NCBI RefSeq assembly: GCF_901827205.1
Contig: NZ_LR594675.1
Span: forward strand, 4,836,001-4,900,000
Reading direction: 5' to 3'
DNA from: Variovorax sp. PBS-H4
GTDB lineage: Bacteria > Pseudomonadota > Gammaproteobacteria > Burkholderiales > Burkholderiaceae_C
Length of the DNA stretch: 64,000 nt
The notes under the pieces were generated by a model, which was not told where the DNA came from, did no database searches, and saw nothing but the letters and a program-made list of their open reading frames with translations. Shown piece after piece: positions 50,938-60,554 of this stretch. The position numbers were made by a program, and so were the translations under genes. Within the stretch, counting starts at the first letter, position 1. Each line of letters opens with the position of its first letter.

Positions 50938-52167
50938 CTAGGCCAGGTGCGTCTTCAAGGGCACGGCGGGGTCCGAGGCCACCGCCGGGTCCGGGCTGCG
51001 TCCGGCTTCCAGCAGCTTGCGGCTCATCATGTGGTCGACCGGCGCGTTGACCGATTCCACGCATCGCAACACGCCATCCACGTAGTGCAGCAGCGAGAAG
51101 GCCGCCGCGTTCGCGCCCGGACGGCGCACCATGCTTGCACCGGTCGTGCCCTCGGCCGGCACCAGCCCGGCCATCTGCAGGCGCAGGCTCCCCTGGTCGG
51201 ACCAGAACCACGGCACGGCGTCATGGGGGCGCGCCGCGCCAGTCAGCGTCGCCACCGCTGTGCGCGCCTGGTCGTTGGCGTTCTGCACCGACTCGAGCCG
51301 CAATGCCTGGCCGGCGCGCCGGTCCGGGAAGCGCGTGCAGTCACCCACCGCCAGCACGGCCTCGTCGCTGGTCTGCATGTACGCATCGACCACGATGCCG
51401 TCGGCGCATTCCAGGCCCGCGGCCTGTGCCAGCGCGGTCTCGGGCACGGCACCGATGCCCACCATCAGCAGGTCCACCGGGAGCGACTCGCCGTCGGCCT
51501 CGATGGCCGCGAGGCGCTGCCCGTCGGTGTGCCAGGCACCGGTCTTCGCGCCGATGCGTATGTCCATACCGGCGGCACGTTGCGTCGCCAGCACATGCTC
51601 GGACAGCGCAGGCGAAACCGCCCGGCTCAGCAGGCGCGGCGCGCTTTCCAGCACGGTCACGTGCTTGCCCAGGGCCAGCGCCGTGGCGGCGACCTCCAGT
51701 CCGATGAAGCCGCCGCCGAGCACCATCACCCGCTGCGCTGTCCCGAGCATCGAGCGTAGCTGCGCTGCCTCGTCAGCCGCGCGCAGCAGCGCCACGTTCG
51801 ACAGCCCCGCCAGCGCCGGCAGCCGGCGCGCGCGCGTGCCGGTGGCGAGCACCAGCCGCTCCCAGCCCAGCACCGCGCCGGAGCGCAAGGTGACGGTGTG
51901 CGCCGCACGGTCGATCGCCAGCGCCGGATCGCCCAGGTGAAGGGTGATGCCCGCTTCGGCATACCAGGCTTCGGCACGGTGCAGCTGCGGCACCTCCTCG
52001 GAGCTCTTGAGGAAGGTCTTGGACAGCGGGGGGCGGTGGTAGGGAATGCAGTCCTCCTCGCACACCAGGTGCACGCGGGCGCCCTGCCCGGCCTCGGCGA
52101 GGCCGGCGCACAGCTGCGCGGCGGCATGGCCGCCGCCGATGATCACGATGTCTTGGCTTGAACTCAT
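50938..52167 (-). CDS. Ferredoxin/rubredoxin reductase-like FAD oxidoreductase
   Basis: The 409-residue flavoprotein has two dinucleotide-binding folds: an FAD site (IVIIGGGHAAAQLCAGLAEA) and an NAD(P)H site (RVMVLGGGFIGLEVAATALA), plus CIPYHRPPLSKTFLK and VLAVGDCTRFPD. A C-terminal reductase domain follows. It fits reductases that pass electrons to the ferredoxin of Rieske oxygenases or cytochrome P450s. No partner ferredoxin or oxygenase is nearby, so its partner is unknown. The start ATG at 52167 (MSSSQDIVII) is the family-like one. Confidence 0.88.
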   Translation of the reverse strand: MSSSQDIVIIGGGHAAAQLCAGLAEAGQGARVHLVCEEDCIPYHRPPLSKTFLKSSEEVPQLHRAEAWYAEAGITLHLGDPALAIDRAAHTVTLRSGAVLGWERLVLATGTRARRLPALAGLSNVALLRAADEAAQLRSMLGTAQRVMVLGGGFIGLEVAATALALGKHVTVLESAPRLLSRAVSPALSEHVLATQRAAGMDIRIGAKTGAWHTDGQRLAAIEADGESLPVDLLMVGIGAVPETALAQAAGLECADGIVVDAYMQTSDEAVLAVGDCTRFPDRRAGQALRLESVQNANDQARTAVATLTGAARPHDAVPWFWSDQGSLRLQMAGLVPAEGTTGASMVRRPGANAAAFSLLHYVDGVLRCVESVNAPVDHMMSRKLLEAGRSPDPAVASDPAVPLKTHLA

Positions 52168-52440
52168 GGATGGTCTCTCGTTGCTGAGGGCCGCTCGCCC
52201 TGATTTCAGCCCGCGCACCGGCAGGGCACGGATGCGGCATCGGGCCGGCATGCGGATTGTCCTTCACCGCCCTCACCCTCTCGTCTCCGGACGAACGCAA
52301 GCTACCGCAGGTGCCCGAGGACTACACCGGCTGTTCCTCGCAAGACTGCGCGGCATCGACACGGTGCAGCGCTGGCCCAAGGCGTGTCCCCCCAGGACGT
52401 CAGCATTGACTGATGCGACGCCGCGGCTCATAACCTCACG

Positions 52441-53361
52441 ATGGACCTGCACCACCCCCTGTTCCAGAGCCTGCTGCTGCCGCTGCTGGTCGCGTTCACG
52501 GTGACCGGCATGCTGCGCGGCGCGCTGGGCGGCGTGCAGGGTCGGCGCTGGGCTGTGGCGGGCGTGGCCGTGGCGATCGTCGGCGCGGCCGTGTGGCTGC
52601 TCGGCTGGCGGTTGCCGCCCGGCGCGCTCACCGAACGGCTTCCCTGGATCTACGCCGCCGCGGCACTGGTGGGGCTGGTGCTCGAGGCCTTGCATGCCAG
52701 CCGGCGCACCGAATGGCTGGCCGCCGGCATCCTGTGGGCGCTGGCCCTCGCGACCCTGGCCGCCAAGCCGCTGCCGCTCATGATCGGCCTCTGGCTGCTC
52801 GGCCTGGCCGTGATCCGCGCTGTGCTGCGCGAGCATGCGGCCCGCGCCGACGCGGCCGCAGTGCTGGTAGTCGCCAGCCTCGGCCTGGCTGCCGTTGCCA
52901 TGCGCTCGGGCTCGGCCCTGCTCTTCGAGTCGAGCTTGGCCTTGGCCGCTGCAGTGGCGGGCGGCGCCCTGTGGCTCTGGCCCTTCGTGCGGCTTGCCTT
53001 CGGCGCGAGCGGCGCCATCGTCGCGGTGCTGGCCTGGCTGGCGCTGTGGGTGGCCACCGCGCTGCTGACCGACGCCAGGCCGCTGCCGCTCGGGTTGCTG
53101 GCCGGCGCCTTCACGTCCGGCCCGATGGTGCGGTGGACGCGCCGGCACCTGCGACGCACGGCCCTACCGGCCACCGCAACGGCCACAGCAAGTGCCAGGA
53201 GCGCCGGCCCAAGCGCCACGGCGCGGACCTGGGTCGAACCGCTGATCGTGGCTGCCGTCGCGCTCATCTGGGTGGCGGCCGCGCTCGCGCTGACGTACGC
53301 GGAAGCCGCTGGCGCCCCAGCCGGTACCATGGACGACCCCTACTACAAGCCCAGGTGGTGA
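52441..53361 (+). CDS. Polytopic membrane protein of unknown function
   Basis: The 306-residue product is Ala/Leu-rich with about nine or ten membrane segments, for example AVAGVAVAIVGAAVWLLGW and GSALLFESSLALAAAVAGGA. An extramembrane Thr/Ala/Ser-rich stretch lies near residues 235-265, before a last helix and a short tail MDDPYYKPRW. I recognise no transporter signature. Its stop overlaps the next start (GTGA), so it is probably coupled to the RibD-C reductase gene. Confidence 0.65.
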   Translation: MDLHHPLFQSLLLPLLVAFTVTGMLRGALGGVQGRRWAVAGVAVAIVGAAVWLLGWRLPPGALTERLPWIYAAAALVGLVLEALHASRRTEWLAAGILWALALATLAAKPLPLMIGLWLLGLAVIRAVLREHAARADAAAVLVVASLGLAAVAMRSGSALLFESSLALAAAVAGGALWLWPFVRLAFGASGAIVAVLAWLALWVATALLTDARPLPLGLLAGAFTSGPMVRWTRRHLRRTALPATATATASARSAGPSATARTWVEPLIVAAVALIWVAAALALTYAEAAGAPAGTMDDPYYKPRW

Positions 53362-54269
53362 ATGCCCGTACCCTGCGCCCGTTCCTGATGCGAGCCCCGC
53401 CAACGCTGCCCGGCATCGATAGGCTGTGGCCTCTGTGCCTCGACATCGTGCGTCATCGCCGCGGCGTGGGTCCCCCGCCGCCACCTGATCCGCAGCAATC
53501 CTTCACCTGGCATCCGTCGCGCGGCTTCGCGCTTCGAGAAGATGCGTGGGACGCGGAAGCCATCGAGCTCTTCGCGCTGCTCAAGCCGGTGCTCGATCGG
53601 CCGTCCAACGGCCCTGCATGGGTGATCGGCCAACTGGGCCAGAGCCTTGACGGCTGCATCGCCACGCACGAAGGCGATTCCAACTTCGTCAACGGCCCCG
53701 AGGTGCTGGTCCATCTCCACCGGCTGCGGGCGCTTTGCGACGCCGTGATCGTCGGAGCGGGCACGGCAACCATCGACAACCCTCAACTGACCACGCGCCG
53801 CGTGGCGGGCGAACACCCGGTGCGTGTGCTGATCGACCCTTCGCTGCAACTGCCGCCGACGCTGCGCGTGCTCTCGGAACGGCAGGCGCCGACGCTGCTG
53901 GTCTGCGATGCACAACGAGCCGCGGAGGCGGCGCGGCGCGTGGGGGCCGAGCAGGTGCTGGGGGTGCCCGGCCTGATGAAGAACCCTGGCGGCCCGCCCG
54001 ACCTGCGCGCGCTGCTGGGCGCGTTGCAGCAGCGCGGCCTGCACGTGCTCTTCGTCGAAGGCGGCGGCGTCACCGTCTCGCGCTTCATCGCGCAGGGATG
54101 CATGGACCGGCTGCACCTCAGCGTCGCGCCGGTGCTGATCGGCGGTGGGCGGCCGGGGCTTTCGCTGCCGGGCATTGCGGCGATGCGCGATTGCCCGCGG
54201 CCTGCAGCCCGCGTGTTCCGCATGGGGGCGGACGTGTTGTGGGATCTGGATTTGCGGGGCGCCCCCTGA
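53358..54269 (+). CDS. RibD C-terminal-domain (dihydrofolate reductase-like) reductase
   Basis: The protein of about 303 residues carries the RibD-C/DHFR-like NADPH reductase domain in its C-terminal two-thirds: WVIGQLGQSLDGCIATHEGD, LRALCDAVIVGAGTATIDNP and LHVLFVEGGGVTVSRFIAQG. The N-terminal 80 residues are unlike the deaminase of bifunctional RibD. Members reduce ribosylamino-pyrimidines or related pteridine/pyrimidine compounds. It starts with GTG overlapping the previous stop. Its chemistry would fit the pterin-like cluster about 4 kb downstream, but that link is inference. Confidence 0.85.
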   Translation: MNARTLRPFLMRAPPTLPGIDRLWPLCLDIVRHRRGVGPPPPPDPQQSFTWHPSRGFALREDAWDAEAIELFALLKPVLDRPSNGPAWVIGQLGQSLDGCIATHEGDSNFVNGPEVLVHLHRLRALCDAVIVGAGTATIDNPQLTTRRVAGEHPVRVLIDPSLQLPPTLRVLSERQAPTLLVCDAQRAAEAARRVGAEQVLGVPGLMKNPGGPPDLRALLGALQQRGLHVLFVEGGGVTVSRFIAQGCMDRLHLSVAPVLIGGGRPGLSLPGIAAMRDCPRPAARVFRMGADVLWDLDLRGAP

Positions 54270-54284
54270 CAGCGAAGAGCGCGG

Positions 54285-54740
54285 CTATCGGATCGCCAGG
54301 CTCCCTTCGTGGCTCAGAACGGTGAACAGGCCTCCGCCCACGTACTGCAGCTCGATGGCGTCGGGCGCAGCGCCGCTGATGGAGCCGCCCGTGCCCAGAA
54401 GGGTCGAGGTGGTGGAGGTGTAGAGCCGCCCGCCCATCACAGTCACCACCAGCTTGCTGCCATCCTTGGTTTGTCCCGAGGCTGGCCTCGTCGGCCGACG
54501 GCAGCAGGCTGGTGGCGGCAGACAGCTATGGCCTGATTTACACCTCGAGCGACAGCGGCGAGAACTGGACAGGGCACGCCTCCGATCAAGATTGGCTGTC
54601 GTTGGCTTCATCAGCGGACGGCAGCAAGCTGGTGGCCGTGGCCTCCAACGCTGTCTATGCCTCGATCGACGGCGGTGCGAACTGGACCGCGCGCGAACTC
54701 GTTCGAGGTTCGTTTGCGGCGGTCCGAAGTGAAATGGTGG
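54285..54740 (-). pseudogene. Rearranged fragment of a third propeller lipoprotein gene
   Basis: On the minus strand 54470-54285 reads DGSKLVVTVMGGRLYTSTTS, LGTGGSISGAAPDAIELQYV and an end like those of the two following propeller genes. Immediately beside it, 54475-54740 reads on the plus strand as propeller repeats (LIYTSSDSGENWTGHASDQD, SLASSADGSKLVAVASNAVY). So part of the gene is inverted relative to its own end. There is no N-terminal signal peptide. Inverted copies of a DGSKLV-coding motif flank the junction. Confidence 0.75.
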
Positions 54741-54818
54741 GTGCTTCTCATAACGGACCGTTGACGGCCGCTGGGCCGGCCGCAACAGCGCGGCGCAGCC
54801 TGCGGTGCGCCGAAGTGT

Positions 54819-56378
54819 TCATTGGAAGGTTGGGCTGCCCTCGTGCGTCAGCACGGTGAAGATGCCCTCGCCGACGTACTGCAACTCGATGGCGTCGGAC
54901 GCAGTGCCGCTGATCGAACCCTCGGCTCCTGGCGAGGTGGTGGCGATGGAGGTGTAGATCCGGCCGCCGTACACCACGGCGACCATCTTGCCCCCGTCGT
55001 TCGACGAGGCCGCGCCATACCAATCGCGGGTGGCTTCCTGCGGCGTCCAGTTCACGCCGCTATCGGACGAGGTATAGACCTGGCCCGCATTGGCGACCGC
55101 CACGAGCTTGCTGCCATCGGCAGAGGAGGCGACCGACGCCCAATCTCGACTGGGTCTGTGCGGTGACCAACTCATGCCGCTGTCCGTCGATGTGTAGAGC
55201 TGGCCGGTCCATTGCAGCGCCACGAGCTTGCTCCCGTCCGCCGACGAGGCCGCCGCCCACCAAGGTCCGACGGGCCCCCCGCGCGGAATCCAGCTCTCGC
55301 CGCTGTCTGTCGACGTATAGACCTGGCCGCCGCGCTCCAGGGCAACAAGCTTGCTGCCATCCGACGAGGAAGCGACAAAGTACCAGTTCCGCTTGGAGTC
55401 GCGGGGCGTCCAGTTCACGCCGCTGTCCGTCGATGTGTAGATCTGGCCTCCGGCCACCGCAGCCACCAGCCTGCTGCCGTCGGCCGACGAAGCCACCCAA
55501 AACCAATTGCGGGCGGATTCGCGCGCGGTCCAGTGCTCTCCGCTGTCGGCGGAGGTATAGATCTGATAGTTGTATGCCACCGCAACCAGCTTGCTGCCAT
55601 CGGCCGACGAGGCGATACCGATCCAGTTTCGATCCATGTCGGCAGCGCGCTCGGTCCAATTCACTCCGGCGTCGCTCGAGGTGTAGATGTGGCCGTTGTC
55701 TGCCGTCGCAACCAGCTTGCTGCCGTCGTCCGAAGAGGCCACCGCGCTCCAATTTCGGTCGGACTCGCGCGGCGTCCAACGCGCACCGGCCATTCCGCCG
55801 AGCGTCTTCGTTTCGATCGCCTGCCCCGCGTTCTGCGCAATCGCCCAGCCGCCGGCACCCGCTCCGCGAACTTTCACCACGTCGCCGATGGCAGGGTTGG
55901 CCGGCAAGGTGACGACGACCGGAGCCGCTTCGTTGCGTGCGACGTAGCCGGTATTGGCCTCGGCCTGCACCGTCGCACCGGTGACATCGACCCAGGGAAA
56001 GGTACCCGCGGGCACGCCGTTGCAGACGTATTCCGTCACGCTGACTTCGCCCGCATCGAGCACGTTGTTGGCGTTGCTGTCCAGCCCCCGGTCGACCCTG
56101 CTGCCGCCGTAGGCGCAGTTCGCACCCGCGGCTTCGCTGACGGTGCTTACCAGCGTGGTCGATGGATTCGCCACGGGGGTGCCGGACGTGTTGGGTGGTT
56201 CGGTGTACGTGCCACTACCGGGCGGCTCGGCGTTCGTCCCCCCGCCGGTATTTGTGGCCGCAGCCCCAAGGGCGGCCAAGGCAGCGGCTCCGCTCGCATC
56301 GCCCCCGCCGCCTCCCCCGCAGGCGCTCAGTGCCAGGGACAGCAGCAGGGTCGAAATGAAAGGACGAAGGGTTCGCAT
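54819..56378 (-). CDS. Seven-repeat beta-propeller lipoprotein
   Basis: The 519-residue protein begins with a lipoprotein signal (TLLLSLALSACGGGGG, acylated Cys in LSAC). A Gly/Pro-rich spacer follows, then one EF-hand-like module (GLDSNANNVLDAGEVSVTEY) and a linker domain (LPANPAIGDVVKVRGAGAGG). Seven repeats of about 40 residues come next, each with a WTPRESxRNW start, a VASSADGSKLVA strand and an IYTSTDSGVN strand. These are YCF48/sialidase-like blades of a seven-bladed propeller. It is probably anchored to the outer membrane. The function is unknown. Confidence 0.85.
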   Translation of the reverse strand: MRTLRPFISTLLLSLALSACGGGGGGDASGAAALAALGAAATNTGGGTNAEPPGSGTYTEPPNTSGTPVANPSTTLVSTVSEAAGANCAYGGSRVDRGLDSNANNVLDAGEVSVTEYVCNGVPAGTFPWVDVTGATVQAEANTGYVARNEAAPVVVTLPANPAIGDVVKVRGAGAGGWAIAQNAGQAIETKTLGGMAGARWTPRESDRNWSAVASSDDGSKLVATADNGHIYTSSDAGVNWTERAADMDRNWIGIASSADGSKLVAVAYNYQIYTSADSGEHWTARESARNWFWVASSADGSRLVAAVAGGQIYTSTDSGVNWTPRDSKRNWYFVASSSDGSKLVALERGGQVYTSTDSGESWIPRGGPVGPWWAAASSADGSKLVALQWTGQLYTSTDSGMSWSPHRPSRDWASVASSADGSKLVAVANAGQVYTSSDSGVNWTPQEATRDWYGAASSNDGGKMVAVVYGGRIYTSIATTSPGAEGSISGTASDAIELQYVGEGIFTVLTHEGSPTFQ

Positions 56379-57300
56379 GATTTGATCCTGAGGAGAAAAT
56401 GGAGGCTGCGGCCGCGCGGCTTATTGCGTCGTCAGGCTGCCTTGGTGGCTCAGCACGGCAAACACACCGTCGCCGGCATATCGCAGGTCGATGGAATCGG
56501 ACGAGGTGCCACTGATCGAGCCTCCGGTGCCCAGGGTGGTCGATGCTTCGGACATGTAGATCTGCAAGCCGTCCGCAATGGCCACCATCCTGCTGGCGTC
56601 GGCCGAGGCAGCCACCCCATACCAATTTCGGGCGGCGTCGCGCGCTGTCCAGGTCACGCCGCTGTCGATCGAGGTGTAGATCTGGTCGCCGTACGCCACC
56701 GCAGCCAGCTTGCTGCCATCTCCGGAGGAGGCCACCGACATCCAGTTTCGGTCGGACTCGCGCACGGCCCAACTCACGCCGCTGTCGGTGGACGTGTAGA
56801 TCTGGCCGCCATTGACGGCCGCGACCAGCTTGCTGCCGTCCACCGAAGAAGACACCGATATCCAGAGCTGGTCGGACTGACGCGCCGTCCAACTGAAACC
56901 GCTGTCGATGGATGTGTAGATTCGGCCATACTGCACCGCCGCGATCAGCTTGCTACCGTTTGCGGACGAGGCCACGGAAACCCATCGCCGACTGGACTCC
57001 CGCGCCGTCCAGCTGACCCCGCTGTCGGACGAGGTGTAGAGCTGCCCGCTCTGCACTGCCGCGACCAGCTTGCTGCCGTCGGCGGACGAGGCCACGGAAA
57101 CCATCGCCGATCGGACTCCCGCGCTGTCCAGCTGACGCCGCTGTCCGTCGAGGTGTAGATCCGACCGGAATTGCTGTCCAGTGCAACAAGCTTGGTGCCG
57201 TCGGCCGAGGAGGCGATGGACTCCCATCCTCGACTGGACTCATGCGCCGTCCAGCTGGCGCCATTGTTGGTCGATGTATAGATCTCACCGTCGTACACCG
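54990..57300. repeat. Tandem ~120-bp coding repeats (propeller blades)
   Basis: Both propeller genes contain seven units of about 120 bases each, diverged but with nearly identical cores coding for WTARES, SADGSKLVA and IYTSTDSG. The similarity between units offers sites for recombination, consistent with the rearranged copy to the left. They are not CRISPR repeats: units are long, in frame and without spacers. Confidence 0.8.
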
Positions 57301-58366
57301 ACGCAGCCAGCTTGCTGCCGTCGGCCGAGAAGACCACGCGACGCCGGTCGTAAGGGGCTCCGCCCTGCGGATCGCCCGTTGTCCAGGGCAGATTGGAGTC
57401 GCGCAGGGTCCAGTTGACCCCGGCCGTCCAACCCAGGCTCTTCGTGTCCACCGCCTGCGCGGGGTTCTGCGCGAGCTTCCAGCCGCCCAAGCCGGCACCG
57501 CGGACGCGCACCACGACGCCGATGGCCGGATTGGCGGGCAGTGTCAGCACGACCTGCGCCGTTGCGTTCCGGGCGATGTAGCACGTATTGGGCTGTGCCT
57601 GCACCGCCGCGCCGGTGACCTCGACCTGGGGGCCTCCGGCGCAGTTGCAGATGTAGCTCGTGGCGCTGACTTCGCCCGCGTCCAGCACGCCGTTGCCGTT
57701 GCCGTCCCACCCTGACATCACCTTGCTGCCGCCAGCGCAGTTCGCACCTGCGGCGTCGCTGACAACGCTCGCCAGCGAGTTCGATTCGCTCGCGACCTTG
57801 CGGCCATCCGTGCTGTTGCACACATAGCCCGTGCTGCTGATCTCGGCCGCTTCGAGCATCCGGTTGCCATTGCCGTCCATGCCCACGTGGATCGCCTTGC
57901 CGGCGGCCGCGCAGTTCTCACCGCGGGGTTCGTCGAGCATTTGCACCAGCGTGCCGGAGAGGCCGGCAGCGCCCTGGCACAGGTACTGGGTGCTGCCGAC
58001 CTCACTCGCCGAAAGCTGGCCATTGCCATCGCTGTCCAGCCCCGCGTCGATCCGTACACCGCCGCCGCCGCAGTGAACGCCGGACTCCTCGGCGCTCACC
58101 GTCACCAGCGTCTTGAGGCTGACAGTGGCCGGTCCGCTGGAGTCCGCGATTGGTTCGACGATGCCCGGCTCGGAGACGCTTGGTTCGGCGATGAGCGGTT
58201 CGGCGGTGATTGGGCCAGCGGTACCTGCCCCCGTGCCCGTGTGTGCACCCGCAGCCGTGATCGCGGCCAGGGCGGCCCATTCGCTTCCATGGCTACCACC
58301 GCCACCGCAGGCGCTCAGCAGCAAGGACAGCATCAGGCTCTGGATAAGGGGGTAAGAAGTTCGCAT
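56421..58366 (-). pseudogene. Seven-repeat propeller lipoprotein gene with one frameshift
   Basis: This paralogue starts with a lipoprotein signal (SLMLSLLLSACGGGG), then three EF-hand-like modules (GLDSDGNGQLSASEVGSTQY, GMDGNGNRMLEAAEISSTGY, GWDGNGNGVLDAGEVSATSY) and the same linker and seven-repeat propeller. The frame breaks in repeat 3 at 57101-57102: RRWFPWPRP should read RRWVSVASS. One C (G on the coding strand) is missing compared with the next repeat, where the same sequence has three. The downstream frame is open to the natural end. This is either recent inactivation, phase variation or a sequencing error. Confidence 0.8.
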
Positions 58367-58614
58367 GACTCGATCCTGAAAATGGCGCGCGGCACCTCGG
58401 CCTGGCTACCCACCACTTCCAGGCCCTCTCCCTTGCAGGGAAGTCCAGTCGAGGCAACGGCGATTCTTGTGACTCCGAGTCGCTTTGCTTTAATTTCGAC
58501 AGAAAAAGCGAGAATCCCGGGACCGAAGACTCGGGCAAACGGCAAGGTTTCGCACCGGCCCAAGCTACGGGCGGGAGATGAGCCGGTGTTGCCTTGGCGC
58601 GTTGAGGCGCGCGC

Positions 58615-59484
58615 TCAGGCCGGCAGCATCAGCAGGTCCACATGCCCCACGCGAAGGCAACTGCGTGGGGATGACGCGCGGCGTTGCATCTGCCATGCCT
58701 GAACAAGCGCGTGCGCACTCGGCCCCTGTTCCAGCGCAGCGCTGCCCACGCCGTCGATCATGGCCTCCAGCATGGGCAATCCCTCGATGCGCCAATCGCT
58801 ACACGCCTGCGTCACACCGTAGCCCATCGCAGCCATGCGAGCTGCCGCCAGTGCCGGGGCTTCGCCGCCGAGCGCCGGGCCGAAGCCTTTGTCACGCCGC
58901 TGGTGCGCCGCAAACAGCTGGTGGACGGCTTCGTCCTCCTCGATCACAGGCTCCCAGCGCACGCGCCCATCGACACTGAGCGCAAAGAACGCCGCCGCGT
59001 TCGCCTTTCGAACGCGCTCGAACAGCGCGTCGAGCCAGGATGCGGATACCAAGTCCAGCAGCGCAGCGGCAGTGACGAGCTGCGCCTGCGCGAAGGGCAC
59101 GGCGTCCAGCGCGCTTGCGAGATCGGCGCGGCGCCATCGCACCTCTGCATTCCAATCCGGCCCCTCGACGTGAAGGGACTGGTCATCGCTGCGCAAGTGC
59201 AGGCTCTGCGCGCGCGACCACGCCGCGAAGACGCCAGGCAGTGCTGCCAGGAGCCGCGGATCGTGGTCGACCAGCAGCCAGCGCTGCGCACCGCCCAGGC
59301 TCGGCGCCAGCGCACGCAGATTGGCGCCGGTGCCGCAGGCGAGGTCCAGAACGTCCAACACCTGGCCATTGCCGCGCATCCGGGTCGCCATGCCGCGCAG
59401 GTCCAGCGCCGCAGCCGATTCGGCGCGCGCCGCAAGATCGAAGGGCTCGCGCAGCGCCAGCCAGTCGGCGCTGAAGCCTGTCAT
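58615..59484 (-). CDS. Class I SAM-dependent methyltransferase
   Basis: The 289-residue protein has the SAM-binding motif VLDLACGTGANLRALAPSLG, then WLLVDHDPRLL and, in the second half, LLDLVSASWLDALFERVRKA with an acidic loop. It is not a known small-molecule type by sequence alone. The ATG overlaps the stop of the glycosyltransferase gene (ATGA). It is the last gene of a leftward four-gene operon with MDR, PTPS-like and GT4 genes, so it probably methylates their product. Confidence 0.82.
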   Translation of the reverse strand: MTGFSADWLALREPFDLAARAESAAALDLRGMATRMRGNGQVLDVLDLACGTGANLRALAPSLGGAQRWLLVDHDPRLLAALPGVFAAWSRAQSLHLRSDDQSLHVEGPDWNAEVRWRRADLASALDAVPFAQAQLVTAAALLDLVSASWLDALFERVRKANAAAFFALSVDGRVRWEPVIEEDEAVHQLFAAHQRRDKGFGPALGGEAPALAAARMAAMGYGVTQACSDWRIEGLPMLEAMIDGVGSAALEQGPSAHALVQAWQMQRRASSPRSCLRVGHVDLLMLPA

Positions 59485-60554
59485 GGCCGAGCCGCCGACC
59501 GCCTGAACCCCGCCAGCGCAGAGGCGAAGCGTGCGCTACTTTGCGCCCAGTTCGGCAAGTGGCCGCGAGCGGCGCGAGCACCGGCGCCAAGCTGCGCACG
59601 CCAGGCCGCATCGTCCATCAGCCTCTGCAGCGCGGCGCGCAATTCGACGACATTGCCGGGCGCCACGAGCAGGCCCGCCGCCTCCGGCACGGTATCGGGG
59701 ATGGCTCCCGCGCGCGTGCTGATCACCGGCAGCCCATGCGCCAGCGCCTCGGCCAGCGCCATGCCGTAGCCCTCGTGGAATGAAGACAGCACGAAGGCAT
59801 CCGCCTTGTCGTAGAGCGTGCGCAGGCCCGCCTCGTCCTGCTCGCCATGCAGCAGCACGCGTTCGCGCAGGCCGCGCGCGTCGATCGCTTGTGTGAGCGC
59901 GGAAGCGCAGGCGGGGTCCATCGCGAGACTGCCGGCGCAATGCAGCACCCAGGCACGGTCTTTTAATCCCGCCAATGCTTCGATCAGCAGCGCGTGGCCT
60001 TTGCGTGGCGTCACCGTTGCGACGCACAGCAGCGACAAGGCGTCGCCTCCCGAACCCGTGGCCAGCGGCGCCGGTTCGGTGCCCGGCTCGACGACGATGA
60101 TGCGCGTCGTCTCGACATCGAAGTCCGCCAGCGCCCGTGCGGTGGACCGGCTGGTCACGATCACGCCGCGCGCATGGGCGAGCGCACGCCGCTCGCTGTC
60201 GAAAAGCGCCTGCCGCCGGGAGGCATCCAGCCCCGTTTCGAGCGCCAGAGGATGGTGAACCAGCGCAATCCAATCCAGCCGCTGCGCATGCGCCTGCGCA
60301 AGCTCGGGCAGGACCCCATAGGCCAGACCGTCGACGATCACGAGCGCACCGTCCGCCAGACCCTCGACGACGCCTGCGGCCCGCGCCAGCGCGGCTGCAG
60401 CCGGCGCCGGATAGCCTTCGCCCAGCGACAGCACTTCGACGGCCCAATACCGCGCACGCAAGCCTTCGACGATGTGCCGGTCGTAGGTGTAGCCACCGGT
60501 TCGGGTGCCGAGTTCGCCAGGCACCAGGAAGCTGCAACGGCTTTCACCCGTCAA
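59481..60554 (-). CDS. GT4-family glycosyltransferase
   Basis: The 357-residue GT-B enzyme has an N-terminal domain starting CSFLVPGELGTRTGGYTYDR (acceptor side) and a C-terminal nucleotide-sugar domain with LCVATVTPRKGHALLIEALA and the EX7E run in SFHEGYGMALAEALAHGLPV. GT4 enzymes transfer a sugar with retention. The start is best placed at a TTG at 60554, overlapping the PTPS-like gene stop (TTGA), since the family N-terminus begins at once and no ATG fits. It is coupled on both sides. Confidence 0.85.
   Translation of the reverse strand: MTGESRCSFLVPGELGTRTGGYTYDRHIVEGLRARYWAVEVLSLGEGYPAPAAAALARAAGVVEGLADGALVIVDGLAYGVLPELAQAHAQRLDWIALVHHPLALETGLDASRRQALFDSERRALAHARGVIVTSRSTARALADFDVETTRIIVVEPGTEPAPLATGSGGDALSLLCVATVTPRKGHALLIEALAGLKDRAWVLHCAGSLAMDPACASALTQAIDARGLRERVLLHGEQDEAGLRTLYDKADAFVLSSFHEGYGMALAEALAHGLPVISTRAGAIPDTVPEAAGLLVAPGNVVELRAALQRLMDDAAWRAQLGAGARAARGHLPNWAQSSARFASALAGFRRSAARP

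Noticed and set aside
54990..57300. Regular repeats as a possible CRISPR array
   Set aside because: Units are about 120 bases, in frame, coding for propeller blades, without unique spacers or cas genes.
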